This document shows positions 9,982 through 19,278 of a stretch of 64,000 nt of DNA, one piece after another (position 1 is the stretch's first letter; the number at the start of each line of letters is the position of its first letter). Both the position numbers and the translations under genes were made by a program. Source of the DNA: Klebsiella pneumoniae (GTDB lineage Bacteria; Myxococcota_A; UBA796; SXON01). The notes below the pieces were generated by a model, which was given only the letters and a program-made list of their open reading frames with translations, had not been told where the DNA came from and searched no databases. The DNA is taken from NCBI GenBank assembly GCA_945861635.1, contig CAMAWH010000010.1, forward strand, positions 62,001 to 126,000, written 5' to 3'.

Positions 9982-10085
9982 GAAACCTCCTTGCGTAACG
10001 TTCTATCGATGCCGTGTGACCGCCGGGTGACACTCGCGGGCCAGTCGGGCAACGAGAGGCGCGACGAGAGGCGATTCGAGGTCGC

Positions 10086-11543
10086 CTATCGCCCCCGATG
10101 GAACCACACGGCTTGCTCGTCGCGGTAGACCTCGCTCCACCCGTGCAACGACCGGAGCCGCAGGTCGCGACCCGAATTCGCGGCGACCAGCGCCCATTCT
10201 ACACGGGGATCGTCCATAATTTCGCGCCAGCCCGGTAGTCCATAGGACCACGACACGAAACGGCTCACGGCAGCAGGCGGGTACACCTCCTCGTACCGAC
10301 CGTCAAACGCGACATGGAAACGCGGCCAACCTCGAAAAATAACGTATTGCGACCAATCGAAGTCCGTGACGACGTTTCCTGTCGCCGCGTGTTCCTGCGC
10401 GAAATCGAGCGCGCGCGCGGGATAGTTCCGCTCCACCGCCGGCGCGAACAGGGCCACCGCGAGCAGTCCAGCCACGGCGCCAAGGGCGATGGAAAACAAG
10501 CGCCGCATCCAAACGAGCGCGCGACGCTGAGGCGCGTCCGGACGTGCGCCCATCGCCCACCGCGCCGACAGGTCGGGAACGACAAAAATGCCGACGGCGA
10601 TCGCATGAAACACCGCGTGCCGCTGATGGCTGACGCCCAGCGCTGCTGTAACCGCCACCACAGCGATCTCGGAGAATCGGGGTCCACAGCGTCGAACCCA
10701 CGCGATGTCGAGGGCAACAAGCGCAAGCGTACCGGCGCCGAGCAAGCTGACTGGCGCGGTAGGCTGCCACTCGGAGACAAACGGGCGCGCCATCCGGGCC
10801 GCCTCCAGCAGCGGCGCGAAAAACGCGCTTCCCCACGGGTTCATGAGCGACGAGGCCCCGCAAAACGAGAGGGCGATGCCCCCTGCCGCGGCCCGGTGCC
10901 ACGTGCCGAATCGCGCCGCGCGGATCGCCTCGAACGCCGTCCAGGCCCCCAGCACGCCCAGCCCGGCGAGAAAGCCGCCGTGCACGTTCACCCACACTGG
11001 CATCGTAAGCGCGCCTGCAATCGCCCACCGCGGATTGCCATCGCGAGAACGGCGTAAGCACTCGATTATCCATGCGAAACCGAGGTAGGTCACGATCTGG
11101 GCCCGCGGTCCGCCGAACCCGATGGCCAGAACAGAAACGAGCGGGAGGACGAGGAGCGGGAGTCGCCCGGGCGGGAGCATGAAGGGCAGGGCGCGGCGGG
11201 CGGCAAGCCAAGCCACCGTCGCGAACGCAGCGATCTGGTACAGACGCAGGATCGGCCATCCACCGTGCTCGTAAAGGAGCCAGGCAAGCCAGGAGAATCC
11301 CCACTCGTGGTCGATCCATTCCGTTCCGCGAACGGTCCAGGAAAAGACATCCACCGGCAAAACAAGCACGCCCGCCCGCGCGGCTTCCCGTCCGTACACG
11401 ATTCTGCCCCAGAGGTCGGGGTCCGGCCCGGCCACGACCAAACGGAGACCGAACACGGCCACCACGAGCAGCGCGACGCGGACGTCGATCGATCGGAACG
11501 GACCCACGGCGCGAGGGTACCGCCAAGTCGCCGCGCGCGGCAC
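10086..11543 (-). CDS. Polytopic membrane protein, GT-C glycosyltransferase-like
   Basis: A 485-residue inner-membrane protein with about ten hydrophobic helices between residues 20 and 385 and a soluble C-terminal part of about 100 residues. The first loop reads DPDLWGRIVYGR (41-52) followed by DVFSWT and IDHEWG, the pattern seen in a widespread family of uncharacterised membrane proteins that resemble GT-C (PMT/ArnT-type) glycosyltransferases. Acidic residues in this loop would be the catalytic candidates. It sits beside three family-2 glycosyltransferases, supporting a role in glycan or lipid-linked sugar transfer, but donor and acceptor are unknown. It diverges from the gene at 11584 with 40 bases between them. 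Confidence 0.7.
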   Translation of the reverse strand: MPRAATWRYPRAVGPFRSIDVRVALLVVAVFGLRLVVAGPDPDLWGRIVYGREAARAGVLVLPVDVFSWTVRGTEWIDHEWGFSWLAWLLYEHGGWPILRLYQIAAFATVAWLAARRALPFMLPPGRLPLLVLPLVSVLAIGFGGPRAQIVTYLGFAWIIECLRRSRDGNPRWAIAGALTMPVWVNVHGGFLAGLGVLGAWTAFEAIRAARFGTWHRAAAGGIALSFCGASSLMNPWGSAFFAPLLEAARMARPFVSEWQPTAPVSLLGAGTLALVALDIAWVRRCGPRFSEIAVVAVTAALGVSHQRHAVFHAIAVGIFVVPDLSARWAMGARPDAPQRRALVWMRRLFSIALGAVAGLLAVALFAPAVERNYPARALDFAQEHAATGNVVTDFDWSQYVIFRGWPRFHVAFDGRYEEVYPPAAVSRFVSWSYGLPGWREIMDDPRVEWALVAANSGRDLRLRSLHGWSEVYRDEQAVWFHRGR

Positions 11544-11583
11544 CTACGGACGCGCGGTCCGCCGCCGCGTGGCAAGATGAAGC

Positions 11584-12480
11584 GTGGTCATCGATCGACT
11601 GGATGCGAGCGGGCTGGCCGCGCTGGAAGCCGCGTTGCGGCGCGGAGAGTCGGTTCGGCTGACCGCAGCGGAAAGCCCGACTCCGTGGGATGAAATCGTT
11701 CCGCTTTGTGAGAGCGGCGCGCGCGCGGACCTGGCGGACCTCCTTCCGCGGCGCCCGTGCGCGCGCCCGGATCTCGCCGTGACCGTCGTGATCCCAACTC
11801 ACCGCTCGCGACCGATTGGCCTCGCGCGGTACGCACGGCAGGATGTCCGCGTCACCCCGCTCGTTCTCGCAAACGGCGCGTACACGGACGGGATGCGCGT
11901 CGCGTGGGAGGGGCACGGTGCGACCCGGAACCGCGCGTTGACCCACGTTCTCGACCCCTACGTGCTGTTCACCGTAGACGACGCAATTCCGCTCGGAGAC
12001 AGCTTCCTTCAAACGCTCATCGAGCGGTTGGAGGCAACCGGCGCGGATGCCGTCACGGCGCGACAGATTCCGTGGCCGACGGCGGACGCCGCGACCCGCG
12101 CACGAATTCGAGCGTGGACGCCGCCAACGCCGGTTGCGAAGCCGCCTCTCGACAATGTGGCTGCGCTCTACCGCACAAGCGCACTTCGCGACGATCCGTT
12201 CGACCGTGTGCCGATCGCCGAGGACTGGCTGTGGGGTCAGCGTCATCGTATCGCGTACGCACCGGACGCCGCGGTCGTCCATTCCCATGCCCGACACTTT
12301 CGCGATTTGTACATCCGAACTCGGGACGTCCATCGTGTCCGCATCGGCGCGGGCGAACCACCGAACGTCCCCTCGTTTTCGGCGTTTCTTCGCGCCCTGC
12401 CCTCGACCGTCGGCGCCGACCTTTCCGGCGCACTCGCCGAATTGCTCGGTCAGTACACGGCAGCCAGAAACGAATCTTAG
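11584..12480 (+). CDS. Glycosyltransferase family 2 protein
   Basis: A 298-residue protein with a GTG start at 11584. After an N-terminal 60-residue extension a GT-A-like Rossmann segment begins with VTVVIPTHRSR (about 66-76). A DDA-type metal-binding motif in FTVDDAIPL (about 128-136) follows, and an EDWLWG acceptor-side motif lies near residue 212. This resembles bacterial family-2 glycosyltransferases that use nucleotide sugars. No membrane helix is present, so the enzyme is probably cytoplasmic or peripheral. Its stop overlaps the end of the convergent glycosyltransferase at 12477. Donor and acceptor are unknown. Confidence 0.75.
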   Translation: MVIDRLDASGLAALEAALRRGESVRLTAAESPTPWDEIVPLCESGARADLADLLPRRPCARPDLAVTVVIPTHRSRPIGLARYARQDVRVTPLVLANGAYTDGMRVAWEGHGATRNRALTHVLDPYVLFTVDDAIPLGDSFLQTLIERLEATGADAVTARQIPWPTADAATRARIRAWTPPTPVAKPPLDNVAALYRTSALRDDPFDRVPIAEDWLWGQRHRIAYAPDAAVVHSHARHFRDLYIRTRDVHRVRIGAGEPPNVPSFSAFLRALPSTVGADLSGALAELLGQYTAARNES

Positions 12481-13121
12481 AACCGAATGATCTCGCGGAT
12501 GCACCCCAGAGCGTAAATGACCGAGCGGAAGGGCGAGATCGACCGCGTCGTTTCATCGTACCGGACGCGGACCGGGCGTTCGACGACGCGCATCCGGGCG
12601 CGCAGCATCGCGCAGATCACCTGCTGATCGAAGAGGAAGTCGTCGGAAAACGTGGAAAGTGGCAGGGCGCGGAGGGTGGCGGCCCTGAACGCGCGTGCCC
12701 CCGTGTGCAATTCCGTGTGCTTCGTTCCGAAGCGCGCGTTCGCCAAGCCGGTCAGGAAACGATTCCCGATCCGCCGCCAGCCGGGAATCACCAGCGGATT
12801 CGCCAGGAAACGGCTCCCGAGCACGGCGTCGGCGTCCTCGAGCGCCAACGCGAGCGCAAGGGTGTCCGCCACGTCGTACTGCCCATCCCCGTGCAGCATC
12901 ACCACGCGCTCGGCGCCGTCCGCCAGCGCGGCGGCGTACCCGGACTTCTGTGCCGCTCCGTACCCGCGATTCGCGTCGTGGCGAACGACGCGCACTTCGG
13001 CGCGGATCGGTACGACAGATCCATCGTCAACAACGTACACCGCGTGACCCCGCGGGATGGCCGCGAGCACACCCGCCAACGCGTCGGGCGTGTCCAGCGT
13101 GGGCAGCACGACGGCAATCAT
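12477..13121 (-). CDS. Glycosyltransferase family 2 (polyprenyl-phosphate sugar transferase-like)
   Basis: A 214-residue GT-A glycosyltransferase resembling polyprenyl/dolichyl-phosphate mannosyl- or glucosyltransferases. It starts with IAVVLPTLD, then VYVVDDGS (nucleotide binding) and the metal-binding LHGDGQYD. The DHTD-type acceptor motif is replaced by LHTGARAF. No C-terminal membrane anchor is seen. The start at 13121 overlaps the stop of the upstream glycosyltransferase by four bases (ATGA), so I preferred it to the longer reading to 13169. Together with the neighbours it forms a small glycan-assembly cluster. Confidence 0.83.
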   Translation of the reverse strand: MIAVVLPTLDTPDALAGVLAAIPRGHAVYVVDDGSVVPIRAEVRVVRHDANRGYGAAQKSGYAAALADGAERVVMLHGDGQYDVADTLALALALEDADAVLGSRFLANPLVIPGWRRIGNRFLTGLANARFGTKHTELHTGARAFRAATLRALPLSTFSDDFLFDQQVICAMLRARMRVVERPVRVRYDETTRSISPFRSVIYALGCIREIIRF

Positions 13122-14062
13122 CGGATCACGTCGGAAAGGCGAGCACGGCCCTCCCACAAGGCGCGGCACATCGCGAATTCACCGCGCGTCCAGTGCGCCC
13201 GGTCCTCACCGCGAAGGCGCCACGCGGTCGGGACGTCGGCAACGCCCTCCACCATGCCCCGGAGGGCGGCCCGCCTACTTTCCGCAGGAACGCCCCTTCC
13301 CGGCCCTCTTCCCGCCGCTGCGAGCGTGCCCAGCAACGCAAGTCGGCTCGCGGTCAACAGCGGGAGCGTCGCGAGCGCAACGAGCGGCAGGGAGCGCACC
13401 GCCGCCCTCACTCGATTGCGCTCCATCAAGCGTAGCTTCTCCGGCCGATCCCGACCCCACGTCGCACCGAGGTGGTGCTCGACCACGGCGTCCGGCACGG
13501 GCGTGATCGCGATGCCTCGACGCATCAAGCGCAGGGACGCATCCACATCCTCGGAGAAGCTCCCGAATCGTTCGTCGAAGCCACCGATCGCGTCCCAAAT
13601 CTGGCGCGCGAGCAACACCGCCGCGCCGCTGAACCCCCCCGGGCGCCCCCGTTGCGGAACGTCCTGGCCGTTCCTTCCGCGCGCCCACACGAACCCGTCG
13701 GGGAAGAAGCCGTGACCGATATTATCGAGGCGTCCACTGCCATCCGCGAGGCGAATGCGTGGCTGGTAGATCCCCGCGCCGCGCCAGGCGTCGTGGAGCG
13801 CCGCAACGCAGCCGGGATCAAGCCGGGTGTCGTCGTTGAGCAACAGGACCTCTCCGGTCGTGGCCCGGGCGCCCGCGTTGGCGGCCCGCGCATAGCCAAC
13901 ATTTTCACCGAGTTGCAGTGCTGGAGCGTCCACCGGCAACACAGTGTTGCTCACGACGACAAGCACCTCGTCCGCAGCGCGCGTCTGGCGGCTCAGCGAG
14001 GCGAGGCAGTCGGCGAGGAGTTGCCCGCCGGCATGGGTCACGATGACCGCGGAAAGGCGCAC
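13118..14062 (-). CDS. Glycosyltransferase family 2 (rhamnosyltransferase-like)
   Basis: A 314-residue GT2 protein of the rhamnosyltransferase/WcaE-like type. It has LSAVIVTHAGG at the N-terminus, GENVGYARAANAGA (about 53-66), the metal-binding LLLNDDTRLD (about 74-83), and the acceptor-side block GGFDERFGSFSEDVDASLR (about 160-178). A hydrophobic segment near residues 228-250 may peripherally anchor the protein in the membrane. It overlaps the next glycosyltransferase by four bases. Its start is 9 bases from the stop of the upstream lipoprotein gene, so all three are probably in one transcript. The sugar specificity is inferred from general resemblance only. Confidence 0.85.
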   Translation of the reverse strand: MRLSAVIVTHAGGQLLADCLASLSRQTRAADEVLVVVSNTVLPVDAPALQLGENVGYARAANAGARATTGEVLLLNDDTRLDPGCVAALHDAWRGAGIYQPRIRLADGSGRLDNIGHGFFPDGFVWARGRNGQDVPQRGRPGGFSGAAVLLARQIWDAIGGFDERFGSFSEDVDASLRLMRRGIAITPVPDAVVEHHLGATWGRDRPEKLRLMERNRVRAAVRSLPLVALATLPLLTASRLALLGTLAAAGRGPGRGVPAESRRAALRGMVEGVADVPTAWRLRGEDRAHWTRGEFAMCRALWEGRARLSDVIR

Positions 14063-14071
14063 CGCAGATAG

Positions 14072-15025
14072 CTAACGGCACGCCGCGTCAACCGCCGTTG
14101 TCGCGGCGCGGGCCGCGTCGAGCGCACCGGTGGCGGACAGGTCGAACGCCGGAATCTCGCCTCGTAGGGTGGCGACCGCTGCCAGCGCGGCGTCCGCGGC
14201 CTCCGCGGCGGTCGTGGCACGCAGCGACGCCATCTTTGCTTCGTTGGAGGCGGAGAGCGCCACGTTTGCCGTGGGTGGGAATCCGCTGTAGGCAAAGGCA
14301 CGAAAGGCCGCCTGAGCGACCTGTCCGGCCCGATTCGCGCGAACCGCTACCTTTGCGAGGTCTTCTGCCGCCACCTGAGCGTGATCGTGCGCCTCGGCCG
14401 CAGACTCCGCCTCCTCCCGCAAGATCAATATGTCGGGATCGGGTTTCTCCCCCTCCTTCGGCGGTGCTGGCGGCGGACCGAGGTCCACGGACGGTGTTGG
14501 GTTCAGCAACGACAGCCCGACCGTTGGCGCGGGCACCTTGAATTCATTTTTTGCCAGGATTCCCGCCTCAATGGCGGCGGCGCGGTACCCGCCTGCAATG
14601 CGCCAGCTGGTCTCCGCGGCGAGCCATGCCTCCAGGCGATGCACCGCCGTACCCACCACGACCGCCGCGTGCTCCGCATCCGCCGCCGCTGCATGGGTGC
14701 GACTTGCGTAGTCGGTCCATGCGGCCTCCGCAGCGCTGTTCCCGCCGTGCATGAGCGCGTTCGTGAACGCATCCTGGGCCGCCTCTCCCACCGAGCCATC
14801 GGCGGCCGCGCCGACCGTTGACGCGAGTTCGGCGAGGGATGCATCCATGCCGCTCGCGCTGACATTCATCGTCTGTGCTGCATGCTTGGTGGCGTCTCCG
14901 TGCATGTCAAACGCCACTTTCGCCGCGAGCCAAGACGCACGCGCTTCAGTACGCGCCGCCTCACATGCCTGATGCCGCGCCCAGAACGAGCATCCCGACA
15001 AGCAAAAAAACAGAAAAAACATCAA
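14072..15025 (-). CDS. Ala-rich helical lipoprotein of unknown function
   Basis: A 317-residue protein with a type-II signal peptide and lipobox LSGC (Cys12), so it should be lipid-anchored. The rest is extremely Ala-rich with Glu, Asp and His in a heptad-like spacing over residues 18-160 and 195-310. These are long helices or coiled coil, interrupted by a Pro-rich hinge near 170-195. I see no enzymatic motif. It lies 7 bases after the phosphohistidine enzyme gene at 15033 and 9 bases before a glycosyltransferase, all on one strand. A structural or periplasm-spanning role is possible, but this is only inference from composition. Confidence 0.75.
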   Translation of the reverse strand: MMFFLFFCLSGCSFWARHQACEAARTEARASWLAAKVAFDMHGDATKHAAQTMNVSASGMDASLAELASTVGAAADGSVGEAAQDAFTNALMHGGNSAAEAAWTDYASRTHAAAADAEHAAVVVGTAVHRLEAWLAAETSWRIAGGYRAAAIEAGILAKNEFKVPAPTVGLSLLNPTPSVDLGPPPAPPKEGEKPDPDILILREEAESAAEAHDHAQVAAEDLAKVAVRANRAGQVAQAAFRAFAYSGFPPTANVALSASNEAKMASLRATTAAEAADAALAAVATLRGEIPAFDLSATGALDAARAATTAVDAACR

Positions 15026-15032
15026 ACGCAGT

Positions 15033-17348
15033 CTACCCGTGTAGCCACACTACGCCGCTCCTTCCGTCAAGAGTGACCTCCATGCCGTCGCGAAGCAGCT
15101 TTGTCGCCCCACCGACGTTCACGACTCCTGGAACACGGTATTCCCGTGCCACGACCGCCCCATGCGAAAGCAGACTGCCCAGCTCAAGTACCATGCCTCC
15201 TGCCCGTGAGAACAGCGGTGTCCATCCCGGGTCGGTGGCGCGCGCCACGAGGATGTCCCCCTGTCGCAGGCGATGGCCCTCGTCCGGCGATTGCAGCACG
15301 CGAACGGTCCCGCTCACCAAACCGGGGGAGATGCCGAGACCTTGCAAGCGGGAAGCGGCAGCCGGCGGTGCGAGCGCCTCGTCCCCGTGCAGGAAATCCG
15401 GTGGCGCCGGATCGATGCGCTCGCGGGCACGCCGCTGGGCGATGGCGCGAATTTCATCGTCCGGGAGCGTGAGTTCGGCCTGGCGGAGAAGCCGGACGTC
15501 GGCCGGGTCATCGAACCACTCCCGCGCCAAGACGAGGAGCTTCCGTTGCAGCCCAGCAAATACGCGGTCCAGATGGTACCGCTGCTCCTCGCGCAGGCGC
15601 AGATAGGCCTGAGCCAACATCACTGCCGACCGGGTAAACATCGGGAGCCGCGCCAAGGCTCGTTTCGTCGCATGCGCGTCGGCTTCCGGCACCTCTCCGG
15701 AAAGCCTGGAAAGGCGCATTACCGCCTCCGGATCATCCGACCAACGCCGGGAAAATATTTCCCAACTCGCGGATGAACGGTGCCCGTGCGCCGCGAGAAA
15801 TCCGTCGAGACCCTCCGGATTCGTCGTAAGCGCACGAAGCTCGCGATTCACGCGGAGCGTAATCGTTCCGTCGTGAGGCCGCAGGAGCACGGCGCGGTCC
15901 TCCGCAGGAAGCAACGGCTCCACGATCTGGTAGTAGAGATTCGCGAACAATAACGATGTGATGTGTACTTTTACATAGTCCCGCAGGATGGGCTCCGCGA
16001 TGCGGACTGCGGCGCGGGGGGGGGCGGCGTCGAGCACGGCAAGACGCGCGTCCAATCCGGCCAGAAACTCGTCCCATGCGTGGTGATTTCGGAAGGGATT
16101 CCAGCGGAATCTCTCCCAGCGACGCTCCACAAAAGTCGTGTGGAGGATGGATGCGTACACGCGCAGATCGGGGGGGGCGGCAACCCGTCCGACCCACGCC
16201 TCCTCCTCCTCCGACGGAAAGAACTCCAGCATGAACCTCGGCGGAGGCGCACCGGGGAGCTTGAACGCAAGGTGGCGGAAAACGGTGGCGTTCAGGTAGG
16301 GGTGGCCCCCGACCAGCCGAAGTGGAGGGTCGCCACCGAGAAAGCGCCGGGAAGTCTCCGGATACGAGATGAACCCGTCGAGCACCTGCGCAACGATGGA
16401 CCAGGTCATCGGCGTGACCCCATCCGGCCAGCGCTCGCCGACAAAGCGCCTCGTCCAAAGCGTCTTTCCGCCGCGAGGCAACTTCATTCGCGTCGTGATC
16501 GGCCGGGCCTGCAGGATCCACGGCCTCCCCGCGCGGTCCAACGCCCACTCCACGTCCTGCGGCCCCGCGAGGAGGCTTTCGGCACGGAGGCCGAGCCGGC
16601 ACAGGGCCAAAAGATCGTCTGAAACCAGCTTCCGCGCCAGAGGCGCGTCCACCTTGCGCTCTGTCACACCCGCGCGGCCTATCACGGTCTCGACGCGCTG
16701 CGGCGCGATGGTCTCCGATTCCAGCGCCAGTCGCGCGCGTGCGAGCACCCGCTGGATGGGACGCGGCGTGCGACGCGGCCTTCCGACGAGGTATCGATCG
16801 GGAACGACCGTTCCCCCGACCAAACCCTCGCCCAACCCCCAGACCGCCTCCACCACCATTTCCCGCCACGAACCGGAGAGCGGGTTCACCGTGAACAACA
16901 CCCCACTCACGCGCGCATCCACCAATTCCTGCACCAGAACCGCCATGCCCGCGCCGGTGGCGGGGGCGGCCGCCCGGTACGCGCGGGCACGAGGCGACGC
17001 CCAGCTTGCCCAAACTCGCCGGACCGCGTCCGCAAGCCCTTCAGCACCTACCCCAAGCACGGAGTCGTACACGCCCGCGTGCGAACGGTTCCCGCCATCC
17101 TCGCCGATGGCGCTGGAACGAACGGCCATCCACGCTGCCACGGGCGGAAGCGCAAATGGCATTTCCCCGCGCAGAATGCCCTCCGCATCCCCCGCGTCCA
17201 GACGATTGTGCGCGAGAAACACCTCGAAAGCATCGGTCGTCAGCACCGCTGCGGGCGGTACCGGCAAGCCATGCTCCAGTAGCCGCCGCAGCGCGAGCGC
17301 CTTGCCGCCGATGCGGTCCGTTGGCGCGTGGAGGATCGAGAGCAGCAT
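15033..17348 (-). CDS. PEP synthase/rifampicin phosphotransferase-like phosphohistidine enzyme
   Basis: A 771-residue ATP-dependent dikinase-type enzyme. Residues 1-290 form the PPDK ATP-binding domain (GGKALALRRL, AVRSSAIGED, then QDVEWAL and LQARPIT). Residues 290-650 form a variable domain. Residues 660-771 form the swivelling phosphohistidine domain with TDPGWTPLF and LLSHGAVVAREY, where His729 is the phosphate carrier. The C-terminal PEP/pyruvate TIM barrel of true PEP synthase is missing. This ATP-grasp, middle, His-swivel order is that of rifampicin phosphotransferase, which moves the beta-phosphate of ATP to a small molecule. The substrate here is unknown. The gene sits with glycosyltransferases rather than with central metabolism. 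Confidence 0.85.
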   Translation of the reverse strand: MLLSILHAPTDRIGGKALALRRLLEHGLPVPPAAVLTTDAFEVFLAHNRLDAGDAEGILRGEMPFALPPVAAWMAVRSSAIGEDGGNRSHAGVYDSVLGVGAEGLADAVRRVWASWASPRARAYRAAAPATGAGMAVLVQELVDARVSGVLFTVNPLSGSWREMVVEAVWGLGEGLVGGTVVPDRYLVGRPRRTPRPIQRVLARARLALESETIAPQRVETVIGRAGVTERKVDAPLARKLVSDDLLALCRLGLRAESLLAGPQDVEWALDRAGRPWILQARPITTRMKLPRGGKTLWTRRFVGERWPDGVTPMTWSIVAQVLDGFISYPETSRRFLGGDPPLRLVGGHPYLNATVFRHLAFKLPGAPPPRFMLEFFPSEEEEAWVGRVAAPPDLRVYASILHTTFVERRWERFRWNPFRNHHAWDEFLAGLDARLAVLDAAPPRAAVRIAEPILRDYVKVHITSLLFANLYYQIVEPLLPAEDRAVLLRPHDGTITLRVNRELRALTTNPEGLDGFLAAHGHRSSASWEIFSRRWSDDPEAVMRLSRLSGEVPEADAHATKRALARLPMFTRSAVMLAQAYLRLREEQRYHLDRVFAGLQRKLLVLAREWFDDPADVRLLRQAELTLPDDEIRAIAQRRARERIDPAPPDFLHGDEALAPPAAASRLQGLGISPGLVSGTVRVLQSPDEGHRLRQGDILVARATDPGWTPLFSRAGGMVLELGSLLSHGAVVAREYRVPGVVNVGGATKLLRDGMEVTLDGRSGVVWLHG

Positions 17349-17419
17349 CGCCGGACTCCGCTATCCTCCCAATCCGTCCGACCGCGCGACCGCCCGCCGC
17401 ACGCGATAAACCCGCGCAC

Positions 17420-19042
17420 ATGTCCACAACCGCCATCGCCGCGACGCCTACGCCCCTGAACGAACCGGTCAGGGGCTACGCGCCCGGCTCGCCAGAACGT
17501 GCATCAATCGAACGCGCACTCACGACACGCGCGGCGGAAGTCATCGAGATACCCTGCGTCATCGGCGGCACCAACGTCTTTACCGGACGTACGCGCGACG
17601 TGACGATGCCCTGCGATCACGGCCACATACTCGCGCGGGTGCACCTGGCCGGGCCGGAGCACGTCGATGCCGCTGTCCGCGCGGCAGAGGCGGCGCGTCA
17701 CGCGTGGAGCGCGCTGCCATGGGAGGCGAGAGCCGCCGTGTTCTTGCGCGCCGCCGACCTCCTGACCGGCCCGTGGCGGGACCGTGTGAATGCCGCAACG
17801 ATGCTCGGGCAGGGAAAGACCGTCCATCAGGCGGAGATCGATGCGGCGTGCGAGCTCATTGATTTCTGGCGCTTCAACGCAAATTACTACCAGCGCATTC
17901 TTGCGGAGCAACCGCCCGCCCACGCCTCCGGCACGTGGAACCGCTTGGACCACAGGCCGCTCGACGGCTTCGTGTTCGCGGTCACGCCCTTCAACTTCAC
18001 GTCAATCGCCGGTAATCTCCCGACAGCGCCCGCCTTGTGCGGCAACACCGTCGTGTGGAAGCCGGCGACCACATCCGCCGTTTCCGTCTGGGAAATCTAC
18101 CAAATCCTGCGCGCCGCCGGCTTGCCCGATGGGGTCATCAACCTGCTCCACGGGGACGGTCCGGATGTCGGGCCTGCCGTGGTGGGTCGGCCGGAACTTG
18201 GCGGCATTCATTTCACCGGATCCACCAATGTATTCAACGGAATGTGGAAGCAAATTGGTGAAAACATCGCGAACTATCGCTGCTATCCCCGCATCGTCGG
18301 CGAAACGGGGGGAAAGGATTTCATCGCCGTTCATCCGTCGGCGGACGCGGACGCCGTGGCCGTCGCCATCATGCGGGGGGGATTCGAGTATCAAGGCCAG
18401 AAATGTTCGGCGGCGAGTCGTGTGTACCTGCCACGCTCGCTGTGGGGGGCGGTGCGGGATCGCTGCGCCGACATCGCCGGCCAGATGAAGCAAGGAGATG
18501 TTCGGGACTTCTCGAACTTCGTCGCGGCGGTCATCGATCAGCGCGCCTTCCGCAAACATGAGCAATACCTCGCGCTCGCCCGGCAAGAAGATGTTGTGTG
18601 CGGCGGACATTCCCATGGGGATACCGGGTGGTTCATCGAGCCAACGCTGGTGAGGGTGCAGGACCCGATGCACCGACTCATGCAGGAAGAAATCTTCGGT
18701 CCCATCGTGACCGCGTTCGTGTACGAGGATGCCGCCTGGGCCGACACCCTCTCGCTCGTGGACCGCACCTCACCGTATGCGTTGACTGGCGCGGTTTTCG
18801 CGCGCGACCGTGGGGTGATCGAGCACGCCTGCGGTGCTCTCCGTCATGCCGCCGGCAATTTCTACATCAACGACAAGCCAACCGGCGCCGTCGTGGGGCA
18901 GCAGCCCTTCGGCGGGTCTCGCGCGTCCGGCACGAATGACAAGGCCGGCGCCCCGCACAACCTCCTCCGCTGGATCTCTCCCCGCGCCATCAAAGAGACG
19001 TTCTCGCCCCCCACGGACTGGCGCTACCCCTTTCTCGGCTGA
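17420..19042 (+). CDS. pruA: L-glutamate gamma-semialdehyde (P5C) dehydrogenase
   Basis: A 540-residue aldehyde dehydrogenase of the RocA/PruA type, oxidising glutamate semialdehyde to glutamate in proline and arginine degradation. Visible are FAVTPFNFTSI (NAD-binding loop), FTGSTNVF, the general-base region VGETGGKD, and the active-site Cys in EYQGQKCSAASR. The EEIFGP and NFYINDKPTGA blocks near the C-terminus are typical of this subfamily. ATG 17420 gives the usual length, whereas a reading from 17006 would add 138 Arg/Pro-rich residues antisense to the neighbouring gene. It stands alone, divergent from the phosphohistidine enzyme gene with 71 bases between. Confidence 0.95.
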   Translation: MSTTAIAATPTPLNEPVRGYAPGSPERASIERALTTRAAEVIEIPCVIGGTNVFTGRTRDVTMPCDHGHILARVHLAGPEHVDAAVRAAEAARHAWSALPWEARAAVFLRAADLLTGPWRDRVNAATMLGQGKTVHQAEIDAACELIDFWRFNANYYQRILAEQPPAHASGTWNRLDHRPLDGFVFAVTPFNFTSIAGNLPTAPALCGNTVVWKPATTSAVSVWEIYQILRAAGLPDGVINLLHGDGPDVGPAVVGRPELGGIHFTGSTNVFNGMWKQIGENIANYRCYPRIVGETGGKDFIAVHPSADADAVAVAIMRGGFEYQGQKCSAASRVYLPRSLWGAVRDRCADIAGQMKQGDVRDFSNFVAAVIDQRAFRKHEQYLALARQEDVVCGGHSHGDTGWFIEPTLVRVQDPMHRLMQEEIFGPIVTAFVYEDAAWADTLSLVDRTSPYALTGAVFARDRGVIEHACGALRHAAGNFYINDKPTGAVVGQQPFGGSRASGTNDKAGAPHNLLRWISPRAIKETFSPPTDWRYPFLG

Positions 19043-19060
19043 CGTGGTGGTGCGTGCCAC

Positions 19061-19088
19061 TTGACACCGCGCCGTCCATGCGTAAAAC
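19061..19088 (+). promoter_or_regulatory. Candidate sigma-70-type promoter for the XPB operon
   Basis: A perfect -35 TTGACA (19061-19066) is followed after 16 bases by TAAAAC (19083-19088), 4 of 6 matches to the -10 consensus. It lies 190 bases upstream of the XPB helicase start, leaving a leader of about 185 bases. The call rests on sequence alone. Confidence 0.5.
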
Positions 19089-19208
19089 TGGCACCAGAAC
19101 CAGCGGGAACGGATCCATCCGGCCGCTGGGTCGATAGCGCGCACCGGCGTGGTTCCCGCCCGGTAGCGCCGTGGCATCGGTCCGTCCCTCAACGGAAACG
19201 CCGATGTC

Positions 19209-19227
19209 GCGGAGGCAACGCCTCCGC
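19209..19227 (+). repeat. Perfect 8-bp hairpin in the XPB leader
   Basis: GCGGAGGC (19209-19216) and GCCTCCGC (19220-19227) form a GC-rich stem with an AAC loop, about 50 bases before the XPB start. There is no T tract after it, so it is not a convincing intrinsic terminator. The rest of the 19043-19278 gap holds the candidate promoter and no gene that I can support. Confidence 0.5.
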
Positions 19228-19278
19228 AGTACGTCGCACCATGCGCTCGCCGTCCGCGGAGGACGCCCTTGATGATTG

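Noticed and set aside
10303-12504. 733-codon minus-strand frame spanning two glycosyltransferase-region genes
   Set aside because: Arg-rich shadow of the GT-C-like gene and antisense of the GT2 gene; no recognisable domain.
17006-17419. N-terminal extension of PruA
   Set aside because: Arg/Pro-rich, antisense to the phosphohistidine enzyme gene and not part of the PruA family; ATG 17420 fits the normal length.
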